Shown: positions 35,065-43,181 of the stretch, in pieces | Position numbering within the stretch: the first letter of the stretch is position 1 | How the letters are laid out: every line of letters starts with the position of its first letter | Source of the DNA: Hippopus hippopus | Lineage: Eukaryota > Mollusca > Bivalvia > Cardiida > Cardiidae | Direction of reading: 5' to 3' | Length of the DNA stretch: 64,000 nucleotides | Assembly (NCBI GenBank): GCA_946811185.2 | Contig: OX328105.1 | Location: 53,196,845-53,260,844 of the forward strand | Program-made: the position numbers and the translations under genes | The notes under the pieces: model-generated | The model's database searches: none | Told to the model about the DNA's origin: nothing | Seen by the model: only the letters and a program-made list of their open reading frames with translations

Positions 35065-35877
35065 TTAAATATTTCTAATGTCTTTATTGTCAACCCATGA
35101 ATTAAATTCATCAGGATAACCTTTCCACTTTACAAGAGATTTCTTTTTTCCTTTTTTAATAACCTTTTCTATTCTATACAGCTCTTGACAGGTTTTCTGC
35201 AGTTCAGGTTCATTAAAGGTACCTTGTATTTCTTCTCCATTAAGATCCTTAATTTTATATGTTACAGGTGATGTAAGTTTTACTTCAGAAACTGTAAAAA
35301 CCTCCTCAGTCCATCTTGTTGTATAACCTTTCTCAAAAGACTTTTTCTTTTTAGTTATCCTTACTTTGTCTCCAACAGAAAACTTAGGGTTTATATCTTT
35401 TATTTCAAGATGATCGGGGTAAAGATTTCTCCAAACTCTCGTTTCATTTTCTTTTTTACTAGCGTCTACCGGAGTCATCTTAATAGATGAATGCCTCGTG
35501 TTATTATATTTTTTAACGAGATCCGCTGGCACATTGATGTAAACGTTTGTGGAGTTAGCGGAAAAATACTTCCACATTTTTTCTTTCATTGTTCTAATCC
35601 ATCTCTCAACCACGCTAGATTTTTCCTCATTTTCAGTAGAATACAATTCAACCAAGTCTTTAACATCTTTGTTATAAAACTCTTTACCCTTATCCACCCA
35701 CATTTTTTCAGGTTTTCTCTCCTTAAAAATACTTTTTAATGCTATAGCAACAGATTTCCCTGTTTTGTCTTTTAATGGCACCAGATATCCATATTTAGAA
35801 AAGATGTCAATGACAGCAAGAAGGTATTTAACACCACGATTAAGCTTAGAAAATGCTTGCATGTCTACTAAATCCAC
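35065..35877 (-). CDS. INT: Retroviral-type integrase with chromodomain
   Basis: DDE integrase core residues are Asp in AVDLVDMQ, Asp62 in MWVDKGKEF and Glu91 in SSVVERW, followed by a C-terminal chromodomain (~231-270, YRIEKVIKKGKKKSLVKWKGYP). The D-to-E spacing of 28 residues is shorter than the retroviral 35; whether this is a family trait or a deletion I cannot tell. The listed start is GTG and is not a true start. In-frame sequence with a basic LAEELHKPVKRKF segment continues upstream to a TAA beside an A10 run at about 35972-35981. There the frame changes to that of the phospholipase-like segment by -1. The gene was probably one reading unit with the upstream segment. It catalyses element insertion with a 6-bp duplication. 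Confidence 0.88.
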   Translation of the reverse strand: MDLVDMQAFSKLNRGVKYLLAVIDIFSKYGYLVPLKDKTGKSVAIALKSIFKERKPEKMWVDKGKEFYNKDVKDLVELYSTENEEKSSVVERWIRTMKEKMWKYFSANSTNVYINVPADLVKKYNNTRHSSIKMTPVDASKKENETRVWRNLYPDHLEIKDINPKFSVGDKVRITKKKKSFEKGYTTRWTEEVFTVSEVKLTSPVTYKIKDLNGEEIQGTFNEPELQKTCQELYRIEKVIKKGKKKSLVKWKGYPDEFNSWVDNKDIRNI

Positions 35878-35963
35878 AGCCCATATCCTATCTATACCGT
35901 TTACTCTAACTCTCCTTTTCTTAAATTTTCTTTTTACGGGTTTATGTAATTCTTCCGCTAAAT

Positions 35964-36466
35964 TTATGAAATTTTTTTTTTATTAACTCCCATTCCAAAT
36001 TTCATCTTCGTTCCAATGAGTTTACTTACCAAACCCTTTTCCATTTTTTCTCTAATACTAGGATTGTAAATACCTTCTAACTCTGTTAACATATCTTTAT
36101 CACATATTTCATTCCTAGTTTTTGTATCATCATGCTTAAGATAGCAAACATCATCATGATAAGCAGCTTTATCAATGCGGTTTATAGGTTTACTCCATTC
36201 CTTTGGTGTTAGATCAGGATTTAACCTCTCATCTAGCTTGGTACCTGGTCCTGTAAAATTGTGACCAGGGAGATGCATTTCAAAAGGCATCATGTTTATA
36301 AATTTGTTTAAGATGCTACTGCCAGTTTTTTTTTCTCCTTTTATAAATTGTGTTTTAGTTATTCCACAAACCACACATTTCCCCCCATCATGTTTCTTCC
36401 ATTTTTAGAAACAGTATATTCTATATTGTTTGTATCAGTATGTTTTTTACATTTAACGCAATACAT
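35964..36466 (-). pseudogene. Zinc-ribbon plus PLA2-like segment upstream of integrase
   Basis: The ATG at 36466-36464 starts a frame with a CxxC pair (YCVKC). At a G6 run (36381-36386) the frame breaks, and the next frame carries a second CxxC (KCVVCG), together resembling a zinc ribbon. It then contains a parvovirus-type phospholipase A2 signature: LPGHNFTGPG (Ca-binding-loop type) and KAAYHDDVCY. The catalytic dyad in this family is normally H-D-x-x-Y; here the aligned position is Asp and the His is one residue earlier, so activity is doubtful. The last frame ends KKKIS at 35964 and overlaps the integrase frame across an A10 run. Such PLA2 domains breach endosomal membranes in parvoviruses; its role here is inference. 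Confidence 0.65.
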
Positions 36467-36485
36467 TTTATATATAAAAATTAAA
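36467..36485. promoter_or_regulatory. Divergent minimal promoter
   Basis: Only 19 bp separate the start codons of the leftward zinc-ribbon/PLA2/integrase unit and the rightward ATPase. The gap is pure A/T with TTATATATAAAAATTAAA. Both genes therefore appear to share a TATA-like core. Confidence 0.5.
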
Positions 36486-37268
36486 ATGGATATTATAAAC
36501 TTATCATGGAATGAAGTAGTATCAAAGAGATTTAATCACTCCCTTTTACCAAAAAGTATTAGAGGTTTAATTATAGGCAAATCAGGATGTAGTAAAACTA
36601 CTTTATTGTTAAACCTTTTACTCAGACCAGGTTGGCTTGACTACAACGATTTGAGTGTTTTCGGAAAAAGCCTTTTTCAACCGGAATACCGAATACTAAA
36701 AAAGGCTTTTGAAGAAAAACTACCAAAAGAATGTATCTTAAGGTTGTTTAACATGCGTGATGAGATACAAGAACTAAACATTGTACCAACAGCTTTAGTT
36801 GAAGAATGGATTAAAACAATTAAAAACAAATCGGATATAAATTGCAACTTCTTTGAAAATGCTAGTGATGTGCCTGATCCGAGAGAGTTAAACTCAGAAA
36901 ATAAAAATTTAATGATTTTCGATGATTTACTTTTAGAAAGGCAAAATAAATGTGAGTGTTACTACATTCGAGGAAGGCATAGTAATGTTGACTGCTTTTA
37001 CCTCTCACAGAATTATTTTAGACTACCGAGACAAACTATTAGAGAAAACGCTAATTTCATTTGCCTTTTCCCACAAGACCTAAAAAACATTAATCATATT
37101 TATAACGATCATGTAGGTGAAGATATGCCTAAGGACGAGTTTAGAAAATTTTGTCAAAAGGCATGGGAAAGACCACATGGTTTTGCTATCATTGACTTAA
37201 CGAGTAAAAAACATGATGGGAAGTATAGAAACGGTTTTGATAATTTTTACATACCAAAGTCAGTATAA
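36486..37268 (+). CDS. ATPase: A32-like packaging ATPase (FtsK/HerA type)
   Basis: The 260-residue frame from this ATG (an upstream in-frame ATG at 36348 lies inside the divergent gene and is disfavoured) has Walker A at residues 31-39 (GKSGCSKTT) and Walker B at 142-149 (LMIFDDLL). These are typical of the A32-like genome-packaging ATPases of Polintons and large DNA viruses. The usual GxxGxGKT has a glycine where this copy has Ser36, which may impair nucleotide binding. The start is preceded by TATATATAAAAATTAAA. The penton-like gene follows after 24 bp. The frame is otherwise uninterrupted. Confidence 0.88.
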   Translation: MDIINLSWNEVVSKRFNHSLLPKSIRGLIIGKSGCSKTTLLLNLLLRPGWLDYNDLSVFGKSLFQPEYRILKKAFEEKLPKECILRLFNMRDEIQELNIVPTALVEEWIKTIKNKSDINCNFFENASDVPDPRELNSENKNLMIFDDLLLERQNKCECYYIRGRHSNVDCFYLSQNYFRLPRQTIRENANFICLFPQDLKNINHIYNDHVGEDMPKDEFRKFCQKAWERPHGFAIIDLTSKKHDGKYRNGFDNFYIPKSV

Positions 37269-37292
37269 AAAATATTTTCGCATTTTTAAAAA

Positions 37293-38065
37293 ATGGAAGA
37301 TCTTTTAGAACAAATTGTAAAAAATACAACCCACAAAACATCATTTCAAATTATAGTAAGCGACAACAAAACACGTTTTAGAACAAGGTTTAATCCCCCA
37401 ATTCAACTGGAAAAGGATAAAGTATATGAAATAGCTTTAGTAAACCTTGAAACTTACTACTCTTTTCCAAACATTGATGAAACAAACAACATATTCGTTT
37501 ATTCTCCAGACAATGGTAATTCATGGGTTAAAATAAGAATACCTGAAGGAAGTTATGACCTTGTTGGCATTAATGACACCATTCACCAGGAAATGAGAAA
37601 AAAGGGTCATTATGATAGAGTTAATGAAGGGTATCCTATTAACATTTCTGCAAACACTAATACTCTAAAGTCTATTATTACCTTAGAAGATGGTTATCAA
37701 GTAGATTTTAATCAACCAGCCTCCATTGCCAAAGTATTAGGATTTACTCACGCTAAATATACACAAGGATTTTACGAGTCAGAGAATGTGGTGAACATTC
37801 TTAGCATAAATCGTTTGCTTGTTAACATAGATATTATTTCAGGAATTATGTTAATGGTTCAACAAAAAACACTATTTACTCTTTTTTCCCAGATGTTGCA
37901 CCTAGATATAAGATAATTGAGTCACCAGTTAATTTAGTATACTTACCATTAACATTAGATGAAATACATAACCTAGAGGTAAATATTACGGATCAAAATG
38001 GTAATTTACTAAATCTTAGAGGTGAAAATTTAACAATTAGGTTTCATATTAGAGAAGCGAGATGA
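37293..38065 (+). pseudogene. Penton-like minor capsid protein, frameshifted
   Basis: The first frame (37293-37916) resembles the single jelly-roll minor capsid (penton) protein of Polintons: an N-terminal extension, FRTRFNPPIQL, YEIALVNLETYYSFP, GSYDLVGINDTIH and SIAKVLGF segments. Near 37845-37850 the frame shifts by one base. The family's C-terminal part (VAPRYKIIESPVNLVYLPL onwards) continues in another frame to a TGA at 38063-38065, so the listed C-terminus MLHLDIR is out of frame. The break is not at a long homopolymer. The protein would form the fivefold vertices of the capsid; this copy cannot give a complete product without frameshifting. Confidence 0.8.
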
Positions 38066-38100
38066 GGGTTAAATAAATAAAAAAAATAGTTATATATAAA

Positions 38101-38673
38101 ATGACGAGTTACACTAATGTTAAAGTAAATATATCGGAAGGACAAACGGAAAAGCTTCAACATGCTGTTAAAGCTGGTTGCTCAGCAACAAGTATTCGTT
38201 TAGGCCATGAAGATTTACGTGGTAATGATGTTTTAGCAATTACCGATTCACAAGCAAAGAAAATAGCTAAAGCCTATGAGGAGGGTAGAGGTATAACTAT
38301 TAGAATGTCTGCGAAACAGCTTAAACATAACACGAAAATAGAAGGAGGTTTTCTCGGAATGTTAGCTGGTTTAGCTGCTAGAGCTTTGCCGATGCTCGCA
38401 AAAACTGTTTTACCAGCTTTAGGTGTTGGTGCTCTTTCTGGATTAGCCTCAACAGGTGTACAAAAAGCAACAGGGTCAGGTCTTTATCTTAAAAAAGGAG
38501 GATGTGTTTGTCAAGTTGAAACTGATGGATGTGGATTATACCTAAAACCATACAAAGGTAAAGGATTAGAGTCTGTTGGTAATGGGTTGTATTTAAAGCA
38601 AGGAGGAAAAATGTATGATGGAAGAGGACTTTTACTCGGACCTAATAGCCCATTCACTAATATACCTATCTAA
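38101..38673 (+). CDS. Virion-core/membrane-active protein candidate
   Basis: The intact 190-residue frame has an N-terminal part of about 75 residues (SATSIRLGHEDLRG, ITIRMSAKQL). A Gly/Ala-rich hydrophobic stretch follows (GGFLGMLAGLAARALPMLAK, ~82-115), then a glycine-rich tail with three GLYLK repeats and Cys motifs. This layout recalls the pX/pVI-type minor virion proteins reported in adintovirus- and Polinton-like elements, which associate with DNA or disrupt membranes. That assignment is by composition only. It lies between penton and dUTPase-like genes, and its start is preceded by TTATATATAAA. Confidence 0.55.
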   Translation: MTSYTNVKVNISEGQTEKLQHAVKAGCSATSIRLGHEDLRGNDVLAITDSQAKKIAKAYEEGRGITIRMSAKQLKHNTKIEGGFLGMLAGLAARALPMLAKTVLPALGVGALSGLASTGVQKATGSGLYLKKGGCVCQVETDGCGLYLKPYKGKGLESVGNGLYLKQGGKMYDGRGLLLGPNSPFTNIPI

Positions 38674-38725
38674 GGAGCTATATTATAAAAAAATTTAATA
38701 TAAGAAAAAATAATACATAATTAAA

Positions 38726-39123
38726 ATGTTATGCAATAGAAACATCATAAAAGAAAATGAAAATATGAAAATAGTAATATGGTTTCCTTTTAAAAATTTA
38801 AAACATCTGCCTAAACTTATTACGAGTAATGTATGGCAAGTATATTTACAACATGATATAGCACTAGAACCTAAAGAAAGTGTAAAAATTCAACTCGGTT
38901 TTGGGTTTATTACACCAAGTGGGGGTGATGTTAAAATTCAACTTAATGAAAGTTTAATCTTAATGGGTATAAGAAACAAGTCTGATTATGAGTCTAATTA
39001 TAAAAAAGAAGATATAAAACATTTATAAAAAATATTTCTGATGGAAGTATTTTTATCGCAGGAGGTAACCCATTATTTCGTGTTGTGTATGATAATGATT
39101 ATGAATATAATAGTAATATTTAA
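38726..39123 (+). pseudogene. dUTPase-fold-like protein 1, frameshifted
   Basis: The first frame (38726-39028) contains QVYLQHDIALEPKESVKIQL then GFGFITPSGGDVKIQL, resembling the I-x-P-x(4)-I-x-x-G start of trimeric dUTPase folds. A second frame continues with a GNPLFRVVYDND segment to TAA at 39121-39123, matching the C-terminal strand of the neighbour. The switch lies around an A6 run at about 39000-39008. No dUTPase catalytic motif (RSS, DYRG) is seen, so it is probably a non-enzymatic paralogue. It is a tandem relative of 39147-39520. Confidence 0.45.
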
Positions 39124-39146
39124 ATATTATTTACAACAAAATAAAA

Positions 39147-39520
39147 ATGGATATACATAAATTTGGTATAAAACCTAATATTACTACTCAACATAAAACT
39201 ATATATATCATTTACGTGGAGTAAGATATCCTCCCTTAAAGCAAGATCCTCTAAAATGGAAAATATACTCGCAAGTAACTATCAAGATTCCTCCTCGTGA
39301 TGGCATGAGACTTTCGCTAGGATTTGGTTATATAACTACACGAGGAGTTGTAGTGATATCTGTTAGTAATAAATGGAAAGATAGTTTAACCATTCTTAAT
39401 GGAGCACATCTTGATAACGAGGCTGATGATATCTTAGTCTACATTTATAATTTCTCACAAAAACCAATTGAAATACCTGAGGGAGAGTTATTCTGCTATC
39501 TAAAATATTTACAATCTTGA
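39147..39520 (+). pseudogene. dUTPase-fold-like protein 2, frameshifted
   Basis: An ATG at 39147 opens MDIHKFGIKPN and stops at 39223-39225. A (TA)n tract at about 39203-39211 separates it from the frame that continues through KIPPRDGMRLSLGFGYITTR and ends in NEADDILVYIYNFSQKPIEI then PEGELFCYL. The order (proline-started strand, LGFG, an aspartate-rich turn, IP-x-GE-L) mirrors dUTPase motifs without the catalytic residues. It pairs with the gene at 38726-39123 as a duplication. Confidence 0.45.
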
Positions 39521-39546
39521 CATAAAAAAATTATTATTTTAATAAA

Positions 39547-40230
39547 ATGGCAGATACAGATCAAAAACATCCTAATAAAATATATCCCCCGTTACCCAAA
39601 GAACGAAGTACAGCAAGCGCCCCATCTATCGAGATGCATGCAATGGGGGATGACAAAGGTCATTCCTACCGTTTACAAAAAATATCTGAAGTACAAAAGT
39701 TTCTCGAAAATGAAATTCAAAAAAGAGATGCCTTAGCTAAAAAATATTTTAGAGCCGCAAATATTGTTGACAATGTTGACACGGTTTTGATCACGGTAAC
39801 CATGGCTTCAGGAGTAGGTGGAATCGGTTTACTATCTACTATTGTAGCTATTCCAGCAGTCATAGCATTAGAAGCATCAGCTGCGGCAACCGGTCTACTT
39901 TCGTTAGTAGGTAACTATGTAGTAAGAAATTCGAGAACCAAGGCAGAAAAACATCAAAAGATTAAAATGATAGCTGATGCTAAGTTAGATACAATTGCTT
40001 CACATATATCGAAAGCTTTAACTGACAATTATATCTCTGATGATGAATTCAAACTAATCATGGAAGAATTAGAAAAATATAAAAGCATGAAGGATGAGAT
40101 ACGTACCAAGATCAAGAAAAAGATATCTACCGAAAACGAAGAAAGCTTGATTGAAAAAGGAAGACAAGAAGCGTGTGAGTCCTTTCGGAGGCTTGTTGAA
40201 AAGAATCATGGTGGGCCGCTCGACTATTAA
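39547..40230 (+). CDS. Conserved Polinton protein with two membrane segments
   Basis: The intact 227-residue frame has a polar N-terminus and a helix (RLQKISEVQKFLENEIQKRD, ~42-61). Two hydrophobic segments follow (VDTVLITVTMASGVGGIGLL and IPAVIALEASAAATGLLSLV, ~77-122), then a long Lys/Glu-rich coiled-coil-like C-terminus. I recognise it as a protein type common in mollusc Polintons but know no function. The helix/TM hairpin/coiled-coil layout would suit an inner-membrane or lytic virion component, which is inference. Its start is preceded by TTTTAATAAA. Confidence 0.6.
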   Translation: MADTDQKHPNKIYPPLPKERSTASAPSIEMHAMGDDKGHSYRLQKISEVQKFLENEIQKRDALAKKYFRAANIVDNVDTVLITVTMASGVGGIGLLSTIVAIPAVIALEASAAATGLLSLVGNYVVRNSRTKAEKHQKIKMIADAKLDTIASHISKALTDNYISDDEFKLIMEELEKYKSMKDEIRTKIKKKISTENEESLIEKGRQEACESFRRLVEKNHGGPLDY

Positions 40231-40314
40231 AAAAATCACCCGACTTCGTCCACGATGTAATCTCCCTGAGATAAGATGTACGTGTATTCGTGAAATAGGT
40301 GATACCTCAGACAT

Positions 40315-40353
40315 GTAATATATAAGAGAAAGTATAATGCTCTTATATATTAC
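40315..40353. terminator. A/T hairpin after the membrane-protein gene
   Basis: Perfect 14-bp arms (GTAATATATAAGAG at 40315-40328, complement at 40340-40353) with an 11-nt loop lie in the 216-bp gap before the next gene. Short repeats of TATGTTAAAAAG follow at 40378-40430. A 3'-end or processing signal is inferred from position. Confidence 0.45.
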
Positions 40354-40446
40354 CCCAAACAAGTTGGTGTTTGAAAACTATGTTAAAAAGTATGTTAAAA
40401 AGTATGTTAAAAACTGTGTTAAAAAATTATTTTAGTAATTAAAAAA

Positions 40447-41403
40447 ATGTCATTTTTAAAAATCGCTGATCCTGCAAAAAGGGATTTAATTGTAAAAGAG
40501 TATCTTGAAACGAGAAAGAAGATTCGAGATAATCTACTAGCAGAGAGAACGGGTAAACAAGAATTACAAGCCGATCTTTCAAAGTTTTTTAAACCTATTA
40601 CTGAAACGCAAAAAGCTACAGCAAAGGAGATTACTGAGGGACTTAGACCTATTAAAGAAGGTATCGAACAGTTGCCGCAAGCTATTAATCTACCAGCTTT
40701 TCCAACAATAGAAGCTTATCCCTCTGAAGAAAAACCAGCTATTGAGGAAAGTAAATTAAAAAAATATGAAGATACATCTTTCATTGGACCACTTGCAAGG
40801 GAGTATCTAACAAAATTTCTTGGTAAAGATGATGTTGATAGAACATATGGATTACGTGATGAAGGTGGTAAATTTTATATTGGTCGCAAAATGGTCATAA
40901 TTGATGGGGATGATATTGTTCTTGGTAATGAGGTGTATAAAGGAACACCTGGTTTATGGGAGTTAATTGTTGCTAAAGAACCAAAAGAAATATATACAGA
41001 TTTGGATTTTGAGGATTATGCACGTTTAATGGAAAAAACCAGCTCTCTTCATCGATATAACGATCCGGATAATACATATCCTAAACATTCTAGAGGCAAT
41101 AAATGGAGAAACATTCTTAGACCTATTTGGCAATCAAGGAAAAAGTTTGAAGGAGCTAAACCATACCAATCACTCAGAGGTATTGATCCTGGTGTGCCAC
41201 ATATATATGCATCAACTGGTAAGGGTATCGTTGTTATCCCGTGTGACCCTAACACATTAATAGAAAGACTAGACCTGTTATTGGCAAGTAAAGCAGCAGG
41301 TAACACAGGTGTAAGAAACGAGTTAGTGAGCATTTGTGACGAATTAAAAAGACAAGGTGTTTTAAATTCAAACGCTTATAAAAATTTAATGTCTATACTA
41401 TAA
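40447..41403 (+). CDS. Conserved Polinton virion-associated protein, unknown
   Basis: The intact 318-residue frame has an N-terminal Lys/Glu helix region (~1-75) and a proline-rich linker. A globular part follows with YIGRKMVIIDGDDIVLGNEV, GTPGLWELI, DLDFEDYARLMEKTSSLHRY and KWRNILRPIWQ. The GT-GLWELI motif is characteristic of a widely distributed protein in animal Polintons and related elements. Its function is not established, and I do not assign a symbol. It directly precedes the small basic core candidate (3 bp gap), suggesting a late virion gene block. Confidence 0.6.
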   Translation: MSFLKIADPAKRDLIVKEYLETRKKIRDNLLAERTGKQELQADLSKFFKPITETQKATAKEITEGLRPIKEGIEQLPQAINLPAFPTIEAYPSEEKPAIEESKLKKYEDTSFIGPLAREYLTKFLGKDDVDRTYGLRDEGGKFYIGRKMVIIDGDDIVLGNEVYKGTPGLWELIVAKEPKEIYTDLDFEDYARLMEKTSSLHRYNDPDNTYPKHSRGNKWRNILRPIWQSRKKFEGAKPYQSLRGIDPGVPHIYASTGKGIVVIPCDPNTLIERLDLLLASKAAGNTGVRNELVSICDELKRQGVLNSNAYKNLMSIL

Positions 41404-41406
41404 AAA

Positions 41407-41805
41407 ATGATCATCACTAAAAAACACGGATTTAAAAAAAAGTATTCATACGGTGGTGCCGGAATCTTTGATAGCGTTGCTAACTTTTTAGCGAGGCTTT
41501 TTACTAGTAGTGCAGCTAAACAAATTGCGTCTTCTGCCCTTGATGTAGGAAAGAGTGTAGCTAAGGAAGGTGCAAAGAAAGCTTTAGAGGTTGGAAAAAC
41601 TGCAGCTGTAGATGTAGGAAAAAAATTAGTTACGAGAGCTTTAACACCAAAATCAAAGAAAATTTTACAAAAATATAGCGCAACACCGAAACCCGATGAT
41701 ACTCCTAAAACGCAAGATATTAATACATTAATAGATGGAAGTGCCATTGCTATTCAAGACTTAGTTAAAAGATTAAACTGTGGAGCAGGCATTAAAACAG
41801 TATGA
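41407..41805 (+). CDS. Small basic Gly/Ala protein, core/lytic candidate
   Basis: The intact 132-residue frame begins basic (MIITKKHGFKKKYSYGGAG). It then carries an amphipathic Ala/Lys-rich region (IFDSVANFLARLFTSSAAK, ~20-38, followed by repeated VGK motifs to ~80) and a polar tail. The composition resembles adenovirus pVI/pX-like minor virion proteins reported in Polinton relatives. It starts 3 bp after the preceding stop, within TATAAAAAATG. Confidence 0.5.
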   Translation: MIITKKHGFKKKYSYGGAGIFDSVANFLARLFTSSAAKQIASSALDVGKSVAKEGAKKALEVGKTAAVDVGKKLVTRALTPKSKKILQKYSATPKPDDTPKTQDINTLIDGSAIAIQDLVKRLNCGAGIKTV

Positions 41806-41855
41806 AGAAAAAAATAAAATTAAGTTAAGAAATTATATTACTTATAAAAAAGATA

Positions 41856-43130
41856 ATGCCAGAATTAAAATTTAATCGTGTAGATTATAAAAAATACAGT
41901 CAAACCCCGTTATAACGACATACTTTGTCCCCACACAATTCCTGTCGGTAACTGAGTCTGTCGTTGTAATGGAGCAGGAGATTTTTCGGGATGTCGGCGA
42001 GAAATGACGGACTAGACAGGAAGTGAAAGTTGTAAACAGGAACAGGCTAAAAGCTGGGAAGTTTACGTATTACGTTACGGATTGGGACAAGTCGGCAATT
42101 TTTGCGATAAAAACACAATTGAAAATAAATATTTATTAACATGTGCATGTATTTGCAGCAAACATATTCATATACAAGCCATGATTCAACAATTACACAA
42201 AAAGAACGCATATTTTGTACAGTACTAAACCAAATCAATTGTTTGCAGACGAATTTTCCTTATTTAATTAGTCCTTTCCCACTCAATCCCTCAGTTTTGG
42301 TAATGATAATAAAAATGACGAAGAAAATTGTTTCTCGCATTTATTAAGGACGCTTCTCAAACTTCTCAAATTGCTCAAACATCTCAAATAAAGACAACCG
42401 AATTCAATAAAACATACAACACCGGTACATAGTTAAATTTAAGTGTGAAAAACTTGCCAAAGGCATTTTATTTACATTAAACAATATTAATCAGAAGGTG
42501 TAAAAAATCGATAATCGAGTCTATTGTGTAACCTACATGTATATTGTTTACGACAACTGCGGATATAGGATTTTACGACACCCTTTATGGCATGTCAACA
42601 ACCGTAAAACACGGGCTGAGAAAATTCCGATAAACTGAAGCAAAATTCATTAAATTTCGAAGATTTGTTCCGACAAATGTCCGTCGGTGTCGATACTTGA
42701 ATATGCTGTTCAAACAGGTCAAAATTACGTTAGGTGAGGTTTGTTCCCAGTGTTTTTTTGTCGTTAACTGAGTTTGCCGGTATAACGATGGTCGGTGTAT
42801 CGCGGCCTGACTGTACAATACTAGTTGTATCACTATAGTAGGTGCATCTTTAAACCTAAAAGATTGTGAAATCCTAGAAATTAATAACACGAAATATGGT
42901 TATAAAAAAGCTGTTGTGAAGTTATCTCCTGAAAAAGTAATCAAGATGAAAGAGATTGAGGAAAAGGTGAATTAACGTTTTCAAAAGTGGGGTATACCAC
43001 AAATAACACTTGTATATGGTAATAGAGTTTATCCTAAACTAAAATGGAAACCGCAAAAAGCATTAAACTTGAAGGTGTGTTTGTTAATGATGAAAATAAG
43101 TCTTTTCCCCAGCTTTGGTTAGAAATTTAA
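41856..43130 (+). pseudogene. Polinton gene disrupted by a nested transposon
   Basis: The ATG at 41856 opens MPELKFNRVDYKKY and is cut after 13-14 codons by a 917-bp element. Sequence in a continuing frame resumes at 42816 (SLNLKDCEILEINNTKYGYK, then KLSPEKVIKMKEIEE), stops at TAA 42973-42975, and later continues in shifted frames to TAA at 43128-43130 (KSFPQLWLEI). It therefore has an insertion, a nonsense codon and at least one frameshift. The intact protein would be about 120 residues. A small DNA-binding protein is possible, but I do not recognise the family. Confidence 0.6.
41897..42813. mobile_element. Nested pogo/Tigger-like MITE
   Basis: TA lies on both sides (41895-41896 and 42814-42815), with ends CAGTCAAACCCCGTTATAAC and (reverse complement) CAGTCAGGCCGCGATACACC. 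Internal CGGTAACTGAGTCTG/CGTTAACTGAGTTTG blocks are in inverted orientation. There is no transposase frame, so it is non-autonomous. It sits inside the coding part of a Polinton gene. Confidence 0.7.
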
Positions 43131-43181
43131 GTAACACAATTATAATTTTTATTTATTTAAAATTATAATTGTTATTATAAA

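Noticed and set aside
35065..35877. LTR retrotransposon, from the retroviral-type integrase
   Set aside because: No reverse transcriptase or direct terminal repeats; the ends are inverted and the neighbouring genes are Polinton genes.
36348..36485. N-terminal hydrophobic extension of the packaging ATPase from the upstream ATG
   Set aside because: That stretch is the antisense of the zinc-ribbon gene start, and the ATG at 36486 has the A/T start motif and matches usual ATPase N-termini.
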